Shown here: positions 1 through 6,238 of the stretch, piece by piece | How the letters are laid out: each line of letters starts with the position of its first letter | Position numbering within the stretch: position 1 is the first letter of the stretch | NCBI GenBank assembly: GCA_002686195.1 | Contig: NZAS01000118.1 | Coordinates: 4,527-19,107 of the forward strand | Source of the DNA: Candidatus Pacearchaeota archaeon | GTDB lineage: Archaea > Nanoarchaeota > Nanoarchaeia > Pacearchaeales > GW2011-AR1 | DNA length: 14,581 nucleotides | Direction of reading: 5' to 3' | Program-made: the position numbers and the translations under genes | Notes under the pieces: model-generated | What the model saw: the letters and a program-made list of their open reading frames with translations, nothing else | What the model was told of the DNA's origin: nothing | Database searches by the model: none

Positions 1-12
1 AAAAATTTGTGA
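1..12 (+). other. possible last codons of an upstream gene cut by the window edge
   Basis: In frame 1 the first twelve bases read K-N-L-stop (TGA at 10-12). The short aminotransferase at 4546-5163 ends F-K-N-E-S-stop just before the second DUF962 gene, and the aminotransferase remnant at 5382-5480 ends in a similar F-K-G-C-E-V-L. A further copy of the aminotransferase could therefore lie just outside the window. Four codons are far too little to prove this. Confidence 0.2.
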
Positions 13-306
13 ATGGATTTAATATGGATTACTATAAGTATTATCTTTCGTTACATAAAACATCCAAAGTGTAGGTTACTACATTTTGTTGGACAATGGG
101 TCACAATATTATTCACAATATTTATATTATATAATTGGTATTGGTATTTAATTCCATTGATACCATTTGTAATATATCCATTCGCTTGGAGTGGACATTA
201 TTTCTTTGAAAACAATAAACCAGCCGCATTTCATAATCCAATACAGGCTAAGATTTCAGACTGGAGAATGTTTTTTGATATTTTACGTGGTAAAGTAAAA
301 ATATGA
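13..306 (+). CDS. Mpo1-like (DUF962) membrane protein, copy 1, N-terminus frameshifted
   Basis: Small integral membrane protein of the Mpo1-like/DUF962 (YGL010w) family. The yeast member is an iron-dependent dioxygenase acting on 2-hydroxy fatty acids; the role of short prokaryotic and phage members is not established. The core from H17 has the family's H-P-K-C-R-L-L-H-F-V-G segment, two hydrophobic stretches (about residues 27-40 and 43-55) and a G-H-Y-F-F-E-x-N-K-P-A motif. The first 16 residues in this frame match nothing. In the frame starting at ATG 24, however, bases 24-59 encode M-D-Y-Y-K-Y-Y-L-S-L-H-K, the counterpart of E-Y-Y-K-Y-Y-L-T-L-H-Q in copy 2. One extra A in the A4 run at 57-60 separates the two frames. 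The gene is either frame-broken, translated from ATG 13 with a replaced N-terminus, or affected by a sequence error. Its stop overlaps the next start as ATGA. Confidence 0.65.
   Translation: MDLIWITISIIFRYIKHPKCRLLHFVGQWVTILFTIFILYNWYWYLIPLIPFVIYPFAWSGHYFFENNKPAAFHNPIQAKISDWRMFFDILRGKVKI
59..145 (+). repeat. direct repeat, copy 1: identical 87-base DUF962 core
   Basis: Bases 59-145 are identical to 5196-5282 by direct reading. Beyond 145 the copies stay very similar, with scattered single differences (for example at 146, 186, 195 and 204), until about 210, then drift apart. Upstream of 59 they diverge at once, including at third codon positions, although the protein stays homologous. The two copies lie in the same orientation, 5137 bases apart. 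Confidence 0.95.
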
Positions 307-1247
307 GTAAATTAGATAATAAAGTTGTTTTGATAACAGGTGGTGCTGGTAATATAGGCTCTTATATATTAAATAAGGTATTAGAACAGAATCCCAAAAA
401 ATGTATAGTTGTTGATAATTTATTTAATTCAGATAAAACATATAAAAAACTATATGACGATAATGTAAAGTTTTATCCATTAGATATATCAAAGTTAGAT
501 GAGATGGAATATATTTTTAGTACTTATAAACCTGAGTACGTATTTCATTGTGCATCAATGTTAATACAAGATTCAGAAACTTTACCAAGAAAATCTATAA
601 ACACTAATATTATGGGCACTTTTAATATTGTTGATTTATCAAATAAATATAATGTGAAAAAGATATGTTATTCATCTTCAGCATCTGTTTATGGAGAACC
701 AAAGTATTTACCAGTCGACGAAGAGCATCCGTTTGAATATAAAAATTTTGTATATGGCTGGACAAAAATTACAGCTGAAATGATATTTGAGTCTAATTGT
801 AAGGTTGATTGGTTAGGATTTAGATACTATAATGTATATTCTGATAGAATGAGAGAGGGAGCATTTTATACTCAAGTATTTCCTATATTTTATAATAAAA
901 TAAAAAAAGGAGAGAATATAATAATTTATGGTGATGGTAGTCAAACAATGGATTTAATTCATGCGGATGATATATCTAGAGCTAATATGTTAGGGCTAGA
1001 AAGTGATGTAAGTGGGGAGTTCTTTAATGTAGGAAGTGGTTCGGAAACAAAAGTACTTGAATTAGCAGAAATTATGATGGATGTAATGGATAAAAAAGTA
1101 AATATAATTTACAAAGACGATGATTCTCAAAAAGTAAAAAATAGAAGAAGTTCAACTGATAAAATAAAGGCAATGTTAGGTTTTGTTCCAAAAATTAAAG
1201 TGAGAGACGGATTAAGTAAGTATGTGGGTACTATGAATAATGATTGA
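303..1247 (+). CDS. NAD-dependent sugar epimerase/dehydratase (extended SDR)
   Basis: Extended short-chain dehydrogenase acting on a nucleotide-activated sugar in the cytoplasm, most like the UDP-glucose 4-epimerase group. The Rossmann nucleotide-binding motif T-G-G-A-G-N-I-G is at residues 12-19. The active-site strand S-S-S-A-S-V-Y-G at 124-131 supplies the serine (probably S126), and Y-G-W-T-K at 151-155 supplies the catalytic Tyr151 and Lys155. A D-L-I-H-A-D-D-I segment near 217-224 and a late R-R-S-S-T-D-K region are typical of the substrate domain. At 314 residues it is full length. The start overlaps the upstream DUF962 stop as ATGA, and the 3' end overlaps the acyltransferase by 8 bases, so both junctions look translationally coupled. 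Exact substrate cannot be read from sequence; an NDP-hexose or NDP-heptose are both possible. Confidence 0.9.
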   Translation: MSKLDNKVVLITGGAGNIGSYILNKVLEQNPKKCIVVDNLFNSDKTYKKLYDDNVKFYPLDISKLDEMEYIFSTYKPEYVFHCASMLIQDSETLPRKSINTNIMGTFNIVDLSNKYNVKKICYSSSASVYGEPKYLPVDEEHPFEYKNFVYGWTKITAEMIFESNCKVDWLGFRYYNVYSDRMREGAFYTQVFPIFYNKIKKGENIIIYGDGSQTMDLIHADDISRANMLGLESDVSGEFFNVGSGSETKVLELAEIMMDVMDKKVNIIYKDDDSQKVKNRRSSTDKIKAMLGFVPKIKVRDGLSKYVGTMNND

Positions 1248-1881
1248 TATTATAGTAATAGGGGTTGGAGGATCATCTAAAGTAATTTGTGATATTATAG
1301 AACAAGATAGTTCTATAAATGTAATTGGATTTTTAGATGATGACAAAAATTTGCATGGAACTGACTTTAGAGATAAACCTATAATTGGATCTATTGACCA
1401 TTTAGATACATTTGATAGGAAAATAAAGGTGATTGTTGGTATTGGCGCAAATAAAGATGTATTTGTCCGTAAAAGTGTATATGAGAAGATTCAGAGAATG
1501 AATTTTTCAGCACATACTATAATTTCAGAAGATTCGATAATTTCAGAAACTGTAAAAATTGGTAATGGGTGTATTATAATGCCAGGCGTGATTGTTAATT
1601 CTAATGTAACTTTGGGCGATAATGTTTTTTTAAATACAGGAGTAATAGTTGAACACGACTGTAGTATAGGAGATTTAAGTTTTTTGGCAACTGGATGTGT
1701 TTTATCAGGAAATGTTAAAATAAATTCTAATACATTTGTGGGTTCTAATTCTACTGTAATTGGTAATATTATTATTGGAAGTGGTTCTACAATAGGTGCT
1801 GGGTCGGTAGTAGTTAGGAACATTTCAGACAATGTTTTAACTTACGGAAACCCGTCACATAAAAATATAAAGGAATTATAA
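1240..1881 (+). CDS. NeuD/PglD-family sugar acyltransferase (left-handed beta-helix)
   Basis: Probable acetyl-CoA-dependent transferase acting on an amino or hydroxyl group of a sugar nucleotide, in the NeuD/PglD/Per-B family. Residues 1-75 form the family's small Rossmann-like substrate domain (I-I-V-I-G-V-G-G-S-S-K at 4-14, then F-L-D-D-D at 31-35). Residues about 95-205 are hexapeptide repeats forming a left-handed beta-helix. The V-E-H-D-C segment at 137-141 carries His139, the expected catalytic base. Length of 213 residues is normal for the family. The start lies inside the epimerase gene, and the TAATG junction with the kinase gene overlaps by one base. Given the aminotransferase in the same cluster, N-acetylation of a 4- or 3-amino sugar is a reasonable guess, but O-acetylation is not excluded. 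Confidence 0.88.
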   Translation: MIDIIVIGVGGSSKVICDIIEQDSSINVIGFLDDDKNLHGTDFRDKPIIGSIDHLDTFDRKIKVIVGIGANKDVFVRKSVYEKIQRMNFSAHTIISEDSIISETVKIGNGCIIMPGVIVNSNVTLGDNVFLNTGVIVEHDCSIGDLSFLATGCVLSGNVKINSNTFVGSNSTVIGNIIIGSGSTIGAGSVVVRNISDNVLTYGNPSHKNIKEL

Positions 1882-2786
1882 TGATAGTTTCAAAATGCCC
1901 ATTGAGAGTTTCATTAGCAGGTGGTTCTACAGATTTATTAGAATTTGTTGAAAAATATGGCATGGGTTCTGTTATAAGTTTTCCTATAGATTTATATACT
2001 TACATTTTTTTATCGTATAATACAAATAATGTTTATAGAATAAATTATTCGAAAACTGAAGAGGTTGATAATATTGATGATATTAAAAATGATGTAGCCC
2101 GCGAGGTACTTAGATATTTTGACTTACCTCCCGTTACAGCCGTTTTTACTTCAGACATATCAACGACTGGTTCTGGTTTGGCATCGTCCTCATCATATAC
2201 TATAGCTTTGGTTGCTGCTGTAAACAAACTATTGAATTTAAATTTATCTCAATTTGAAATTTGTAAGACATCATTGAGTATAGAACATAAATTTAATCCT
2301 TTGACAGGCTATCAAGATTTATATGGATGTGGGATTGGTGGACTGAAACGCTTATTTTTCTATAGTGATAGAACAGTTTCTAAGACATTAAAATCTTCAG
2401 TATTTACGAATATTAATATGTATTTAGTAAATACAGGCACAATAAGGAATTCAAATAAGATTTTATCAAGCGTTGATTTTAGAAAGGCGAATAAGTTATT
2501 AAAGTTTGTTGATGAAATGGCGGATAACATAGATGATAAAGAAGTTGTATATAAGATATTGAATGACGCTTGGCATAATAAGAAAAAAATATCTCCATTA
2601 ATATTAAATGATAAGATAAAATTGTTAGATGACAGATTATTTAATGACGGTAGAATAAAGGCTAGAAAATTGTGTGGTGCAGGTGGAGGAGGATATTTTT
2701 TAATTTTGTCAGAAGAACAAATTGATGATGATGACTTTTTAAAATTTGAAATAGATAATAGTGGGGTTTATGTTGGAGAATTTTAA
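1881..2786 (+). CDS. GHMP kinase, D-glycero-D-manno-heptose 7-phosphate kinase-like
   Basis: Sugar kinase of the GHMP fold, closest in pattern to HddA, which converts D-glycero-alpha-D-manno-heptose 7-phosphate to the 1,7-bisphosphate. Visible motifs are P-L-R-V-S-L-A-G-G-S-T-D at 7-18, the ATP loop S-T-T-G-S-G-L-A-S-S-S-S at 94-105, G-Y-Q-D-L-Y-G-C-G-I-G-G at 143-154, and the C-terminal G-A-G-G-G-G at 266-271. At 301 residues it is somewhat shorter than typical HddA proteins. A GmhA-like isomerase domain two genes downstream supports a heptose substrate. Fucokinase-like or other GHMP sugar kinases are the alternative. The start shares one base with the preceding stop, and the last 17 bases overlap the next gene. 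Confidence 0.85.
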   Translation: MIVSKCPLRVSLAGGSTDLLEFVEKYGMGSVISFPIDLYTYIFLSYNTNNVYRINYSKTEEVDNIDDIKNDVAREVLRYFDLPPVTAVFTSDISTTGSGLASSSSYTIALVAAVNKLLNLNLSQFEICKTSLSIEHKFNPLTGYQDLYGCGIGGLKRLFFYSDRTVSKTLKSSVFTNINMYLVNTGTIRNSNKILSSVDFRKANKLLKFVDEMADNIDDKEVVYKILNDAWHNKKKISPLILNDKIKLLDDRLFNDGRIKARKLCGAGGGGYFLILSEEQIDDDDFLKFEIDNSGVYVGEF

Positions 2787-3606
2787 TTGTCAAATATGTG
2801 GTTCTGATAAATTTAAAGTACTTGATCATGAATACTTTAGAGGGAATAAGTTTGAATATGCTATATGTAAAAAATGTTCTTTTGTAAGTCAGGGAGATTT
2901 GTATTATACGGACAAATTTTTAAAATTGCCGTATCAAACACAAGGTAATTATGATGAACATTCTAAAAATAGAGCAAATTATATTTATGAATTTTCAAAA
3001 GATCATATAGGTCGTGACATAGATGTATTTGATATAGGGTGTTCTATGGGTGGCACGATGAAATATTTTAAGGAGTTAGTAGCCGACGCCAACATTTCAG
3101 GATGTACAATTCTTAGTGATGGCGAAAAAATAATTTCAAGTGATTTAAAAATTATTAATAAAGACTTTAATGAAATTTTTTTTACAAAAAAATATGATTT
3201 TATTATAATGTCTCATGTATTAGAACATTTTATTGATGTAAGAGAAACATTACAAAAGGTACAATCTATTATGAAAAAAGATTCTGTAACATATATTGAA
3301 GTTCCGTGGATCGATTATCTTAATGTTAGAATACCATTTGAGTTTTGTCCAGAACATATATCATATTTTACTCCTCATTCGTTAAAAAATTTATTATTAA
3401 CTGAAGGGTTTGAGATATTAAAGATAACTTCTAGTAAGTATTGGGGAAATATAAAAGTTTTAATATCTAAAAAACAAAAAGAAAAAACTGTTTTTGTGAA
3501 GAATAAATTATATTTATTATATATGTTAGAAAGGTATTGTCGAAAGGCAACACATTGGTTTTATCGGTTCATGTTTAAGTGTTATAAAATTAAACCCAAT
3601 AGTTAG
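2770..3606 (+). CDS. class I SAM-dependent methyltransferase with N-terminal Zn-ribbon
   Basis: Probable sugar or nucleotide-sugar methyltransferase. Numbering from ATG 2770, Cys7, Cys10, Cys33 and Cys36 form a C-x2-C...C-x2-C zinc-ribbon-like module. A SAM-binding motif D-I-G-C-S-M-G-G lies at 88-95 and an acidic/His segment S-H-V-L-E-H-F around 146-152. This N-terminal four-cysteine arrangement is seen in NDP-sugar C-methyltransferases and related polysaccharide enzymes, but the family's full C-terminal half is not obvious, and the last 40 residues are basic and aromatic-rich. The frame also has a GTG at 2761; ATG 2770 is preferred because a G4 run sits just upstream and the protein then begins right at the zinc module. 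It overlaps the kinase gene by 17 bases. Substrate unknown. Confidence 0.85.
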   Translation: MLENFNCQICGSDKFKVLDHEYFRGNKFEYAICKKCSFVSQGDLYYTDKFLKLPYQTQGNYDEHSKNRANYIYEFSKDHIGRDIDVFDIGCSMGGTMKYFKELVADANISGCTILSDGEKIISSDLKIINKDFNEIFFTKKYDFIIMSHVLEHFIDVRETLQKVQSIMKKDSVTYIEVPWIDYLNVRIPFEFCPEHISYFTPHSLKNLLLTEGFEILKITSSKYWGNIKVLISKKQKEKTVFVKNKLYLLYMLERYCRKATHWFYRFMFKCYKIKPNS

Positions 3607-3612
3607 GGGGGG
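3606..3612 (+). promoter_or_regulatory. G7 tract serving as ribosome binding site
   Basis: Seven consecutive G, beginning with the last base of the upstream TAG stop, lie 8 bases before ATG 3621. The position suits a Shine-Dalgarno sequence, though canonical ones contain an A. A G7 run is unusual in DNA this AT-rich. Confidence 0.5.
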
Positions 3613-3620
3613 AATTAGTT

Positions 3621-4544
3621 ATGAAAATAAATTCATTAGTAAGAGAATTAAAAAGAATAATAGATAAGAAGGAAGAGCTTCGATCTCTTATAGATAACCA
3701 TGACCACATTATTATAATAGGAAATGGTGGTAGCAATTCTGTAGCATCTCATATAGCGCAAGATTACACAAAAATGTTAGGGAAGCGAGCAGTTAGTTTT
3801 TCTGATCCTTCTAGATTAACATGCTATATAAATGACTATGGTAGGGATGAAGCGTATAAAAAATTTATAGAACACTTTGAAGAGCCAAACACATTAGTTA
3901 TCTTAATATCATCATCTGGCAGATCAGAAAATATATTAACTGCTGGTAGGTACTGTGAAGAAAAACATATACCAACGTGTGTACTATCAGGATTTTACAA
4001 GGACAATCCATTAAATGAAATGAAAAGTCCTGAAATATCTTATCATGTAGATTCTCATGATTATGGTGTAGTTGAATCGGCGCATCAAGTATTTTTACAT
4101 TCCATTTTAATGGACGATGATAGCAAAGGTATTATTGCAGGTACATTTGATATTATTCATCCTGGCTATATTAGAATGTTTAAGGACGCTAAACATCATT
4201 GTGAACATTTGACAGTAGCACTTCATATAGATCCATCTACCGAAAGAGATTATAAAATAAAACCAGTACAAACAGCTGAAGAGAGAACAGAAATACTTTT
4301 AGGAATGGAAAATGTTGATTCTGTTGTAACGTACACCAAAGAATCTGAGTTTCATGAGTATTTAAAGAGCGGCGATTACCATATTAGATTTTTAGGAACG
4401 GATTATATGACTAAAAAATATACTGGATCAGACATACCTATTACTATTGTTTGGTTAGATAGGGATCATGATTATTCAACGACAAAGATAAAGAAAATGA
4501 TATATCAATCTGTGTCTGATATGGATGGTCAGGAGTTTGAATAA
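3621..4544 (+). CDS. bifunctional GmhA-like SIS isomerase / HldE-C-like nucleotidyltransferase
   Basis: A two-domain fusion. Residues 1 to about 165 are a SIS sugar-isomerase domain like GmhA (sedoheptulose 7-phosphate isomerase), with G-N-G-G-S-N-S at 34-40, I-S-S-S-G-R-S at 96-102 and E152/H155 in V-E-S-A-H. Residues about 170-300 are a cytidylyltransferase-like domain resembling the adenylyltransferase half of HldE/RfaE, with G-T-F-D at 174-177 and a C-terminal S-T-T-K-I at 286-290. The HxGH nucleotide-binding motif reads H-P-G-Y (180-183), so its second His is Tyr. In canonical heptose synthesis the two activities are the first and last steps, and in separate proteins. The neighbouring heptose-kinase-like gene fits a heptose pathway. 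Start at ATG 3621 follows the G7 tract. The 3' end lies just before ATG 4546. Confidence 0.88.
   Translation: MKINSLVRELKRIIDKKEELRSLIDNHDHIIIIGNGGSNSVASHIAQDYTKMLGKRAVSFSDPSRLTCYINDYGRDEAYKKFIEHFEEPNTLVILISSSGRSENILTAGRYCEEKHIPTCVLSGFYKDNPLNEMKSPEISYHVDSHDYGVVESAHQVFLHSILMDDDSKGIIAGTFDIIHPGYIRMFKDAKHHCEHLTVALHIDPSTERDYKIKPVQTAEERTEILLGMENVDSVVTYTKESEFHEYLKSGDYHIRFLGTDYMTKKYTGSDIPITIVWLDRDHDYSTTKIKKMIYQSVSDMDGQEFE
4531..4535 (+). promoter_or_regulatory. AGGAG ribosome binding site inside the preceding gene
   Basis: AGGAG ends ten bases before ATG 4546. It argues for ATG 4546 over the in-frame ATG 4525, which lies upstream of this site and has no comparable sequence. Confidence 0.6.
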
Positions 4545-4545
4545 T

Positions 4546-5163
4546 ATGTTACATAATCCATTTACGATAGTAAAAATGTTTGAAGAAGAAGTTGCACATT
4601 ATGCTGGAGCCAAATATGCTGTAGCAACAACGAGTTGTACTGATTCATTATGGATAGCATGTGCTTATGAAAATGTTCAAGAAGTTACAATACCAAAGAG
4701 AACTTATATATCAGTTCCACAATCAATAATTCATGCAGGTGGTAAGGTTAAATTTGAAGATTTAGAATGGTCTGGTATTTATCAGTTAAAACCATTTCCA
4801 ATATATGATTCTGCTAAAAGATTAACATCTGGTATGTACATTAAGGGAACTCATATGTGTTTATCATTTCATTTAAAAAAACCACTTTGTATTGGCAAGG
4901 GTGGTATGATATTAACAGATAGTAAAGATGCATATGAGTGGTTTTTAAGGGCCCGATACGAGGGTAGAGGTTTCCAAGATTCAAATATATCTTATAGAGA
5001 AGATCCAATAGATATGATGGGGTATAATATGTATATGACACCAGAACAAGCAGCAAGGGGTCTGTGGTTAATGCAACATTATCCTAAACATAATGAAGAT
5101 CAAAAAGAAATACCAGATTATAGAGATTTAACAACTTTTCCGTTGTTTAAAAATGAATCTTAA
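4546..5163 (+). CDS. short DegT/DnrJ/EryC1/StrS-type sugar aminotransferase-like protein
   Basis: Resembles the N-terminal, PLP-binding part of DegT-family sugar aminotransferases, which convert keto sugars of NDP-sugars to amino sugars. Early residues show the family's entry F-E-E-E-V-A-H-Y-A-G-A-K-Y-A-V and T-T-S-C-T-D-S-L. The S-F-H-L-K-K-P-L segment holds the candidate PLP lysine, followed by G-K-G-G-M-I-L-T and R-Y-E-G-R-G. The protein is about 205 residues, whereas family members are usually about 360-400, so the C-terminal small domain is absent. A homologous tail at 5382-5480 ends at the same point after Y-R-D-L-T-x-F-x-x-F-K, which suggests the short form is a stable lineage and not a random truncation. 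Whether it is catalytically active alone is uncertain. The stop lies 11 bases inside the second DUF962 gene. Confidence 0.78.
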   Translation: MLHNPFTIVKMFEEEVAHYAGAKYAVATTSCTDSLWIACAYENVQEVTIPKRTYISVPQSIIHAGGKVKFEDLEWSGIYQLKPFPIYDSAKRLTSGMYIKGTHMCLSFHLKKPLCIGKGGMILTDSKDAYEWFLRARYEGRGFQDSNISYREDPIDMMGYNMYMTPEQAARGLWLMQHYPKHNEDQKEIPDYRDLTTFPLFKNES

Positions 5164-5413
5164 AGAATACTATAAATATTATTTAACATTGCACCAACAT
5201 CCAAAGTGTAGGTTACTACATTTTGTTGGACAATGGGTCACAATATTATTCACAATATTTATATTATATAATTGGTATTGGTTTTTAATTCCATTGATAC
5301 CATTTGTAATATATCCATTCGCGTGGAGTGGTCATTATTTTTTTGAAGGTAATAAACCAGCTGCATTTGTGAATCCCTTATATGCAAAATTATCCAGTAC
5401 ACAGAGCGGATGA
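5153..5413 (+). CDS. Mpo1-like (DUF962) membrane protein, copy 2, C-terminus lost
   Basis: Same family as the gene at 13-306. The N-terminus is intact (E-Y-Y-K-Y-Y-L-T-L-H-Q-H-P-K-C), and over the 57 residues from H-P-K-C to K-P-A-A-F the two copies differ at only two positions. Two hydrophobic stretches indicate a membrane protein. After N-P-L-Y-A-K the copies part: copy 1 continues with I-S-D-W-R-M-F-F and about 13 more residues, while here the frame runs into a stop within nine residues, L-S-S-T-Q-S-G. Those last bases belong, in another frame, to a broken aminotransferase gene. At 86 residues the protein is short for the family, and the missing tail may impair it. Its ATG overlaps the end of the upstream aminotransferase gene by 11 bases. 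Confidence 0.75.
   Translation: MNLKEYYKYYLTLHQHPKCRLLHFVGQWVTILFTIFILYNWYWFLIPLIPFVIYPFAWSGHYFFEGNKPAAFVNPLYAKLSSTQSG
5196..5282 (+). repeat. direct repeat, copy 2: identical 87-base DUF962 core
   Basis: Identical to 59-145, same orientation. Near-identity continues to about 5347, then ends, about 35 bases before the junction with the aminotransferase remnant. Confidence 0.95.
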
Positions 5414-5480
5414 TGAAGAATTGGGTGGATATAGAGATTTGACGGAATTTACTATATTTAAGGGATGTGAGGTATTATGA
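5382..5480 (+). pseudogene. 3' remnant of a second short DegT-type aminotransferase gene
   Basis: In the frame ending at TGA 5478-5480 these bases encode 32 residues beginning M-Q-N-Y-P-V-H and containing Y-R-D-L-T-E-F-T-I-F-K. The C-terminus of the aminotransferase at 4546-5163 reads M-Q-H-Y-P-K-H and Y-R-D-L-T-T-F-P-L-F-K. By my count 15 of the first 27 positions are identical without gaps. The rest of this second gene is absent and is replaced by the DUF962 gene in another frame, with the junction at about 5373-5385. The remnant's stop overlaps the FkbM gene start as ATGA, so the original gene was probably coupled to that gene. No start codon with a ribosome binding site is seen, so it is unlikely to be expressed. 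Confidence 0.8.
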
Positions 5481-6238
5481 GGAATGAATATATGAATGAA
5501 TTAATACCAAATAATCCTACTAATTGGCTAGATAAGATGGTTAATGAATGTAATAATTATCCAGTTCATCTTATATTAAATGAACTAGATTCTAATAATT
5601 CTATTTGTATAGATGCTGGAGCAAATGTTGGTGGATTTTCTTTAAGTAAATGGGCTGAATATTTTGATAAAATAGTTGCATTTGATGCGTCTAGTTATAA
5701 TGTTAAGGAATATTTAAAAAATGTTAAGGATGATAAATGTAAAATATATTATCACGCGTTGGCTAAAAATGACAATGAAAAAATAAAATTGATGGGGTAT
5801 ATGGGTGATGATGATATAACAGAATCTGGTAACTTTAGCACAACTAAATTTAAATATAAACATAATAATCATGGAATGGATGAAAGTAATGGTTATGAAG
5901 AGGTGGACACTATTTCATTAGAAAGCGTGTTGGGTTCAATTGGAAATGATGTTGATTTATTAAAAATTGATATTGAAGGCGGTGAATATGATTTTTTGTA
6001 TAAAAAAGATTTAAGTAAAATAAAGTTTATAATTGGTGAATTTCATAATTTTTTATTCCACGATAACTTATCTGGTGATGTTAATCAATGTGATTTTCCA
6101 ATTAGTTGTGAATGTGATGGTGGTAGATTGTATCAATTATATGAATGGATTAGAAAAACCCATAAAGAAATATTTTCAAATGGCAGTGCACCACACAATC
6201 ATGAAATAAAAGTTTTTAAACTTAAAGGTATTTTATAA
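5477..6238 (+). CDS. FkbM-family SAM-dependent methyltransferase
   Basis: FkbM-type methyltransferase, usually transferring a methyl group to a hydroxyl of a sugar or similar metabolite. The SAM-binding motif D-A-G-A-N-V-G-G is at residues 46-53, followed by the acidic V-A-F-D-A at 67-71. The family signature D-L-L-K-I-D-I-E-G-G-E-Y-D is at 160-172. Its 253 residues match the family. The start at 5477 overlaps the aminotransferase remnant's stop (ATGA) and follows a GAGG at 5469-5472; an alternative in-frame ATG at 5492 cannot be excluded. The C-terminal part after the signature is Cys- and Gly-containing and not typical of every member, so substrate is open. The gene ends in a TAATG overlap with the next gene. 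Confidence 0.88.
   Translation: MRNEYMNELIPNNPTNWLDKMVNECNNYPVHLILNELDSNNSICIDAGANVGGFSLSKWAEYFDKIVAFDASSYNVKEYLKNVKDDKCKIYYHALAKNDNEKIKLMGYMGDDDITESGNFSTTKFKYKHNNHGMDESNGYEEVDTISLESVLGSIGNDVDLLKIDIEGGEYDFLYKKDLSKIKFIIGEFHNFLFHDNLSGDVNQCDFPISCECDGGRLYQLYEWIRKTHKEIFSNGSAPHNHEIKVFKLKGIL

Noticed and set aside
1491..1832. Reverse-strand open frame of 113 codons
   Set aside because: It lies wholly opposite the acyltransferase hexapeptide repeats, whose regular codon pattern keeps the opposite strand open. No recognisable motif or ribosome site.
2761..2769. GTG 2761 as the start of the Zn-ribbon methyltransferase
   Set aside because: ATG 2770 lies three codons on, just before the zinc module, with a G4 run upstream; GTG has only AT-rich sequence before it.
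4525..4545. ATG 4525 as the start of the short aminotransferase
   Set aside because: AGGAG at 4531-4535 is inside this extension and points to ATG 4546, which also avoids a 20-base overlap.
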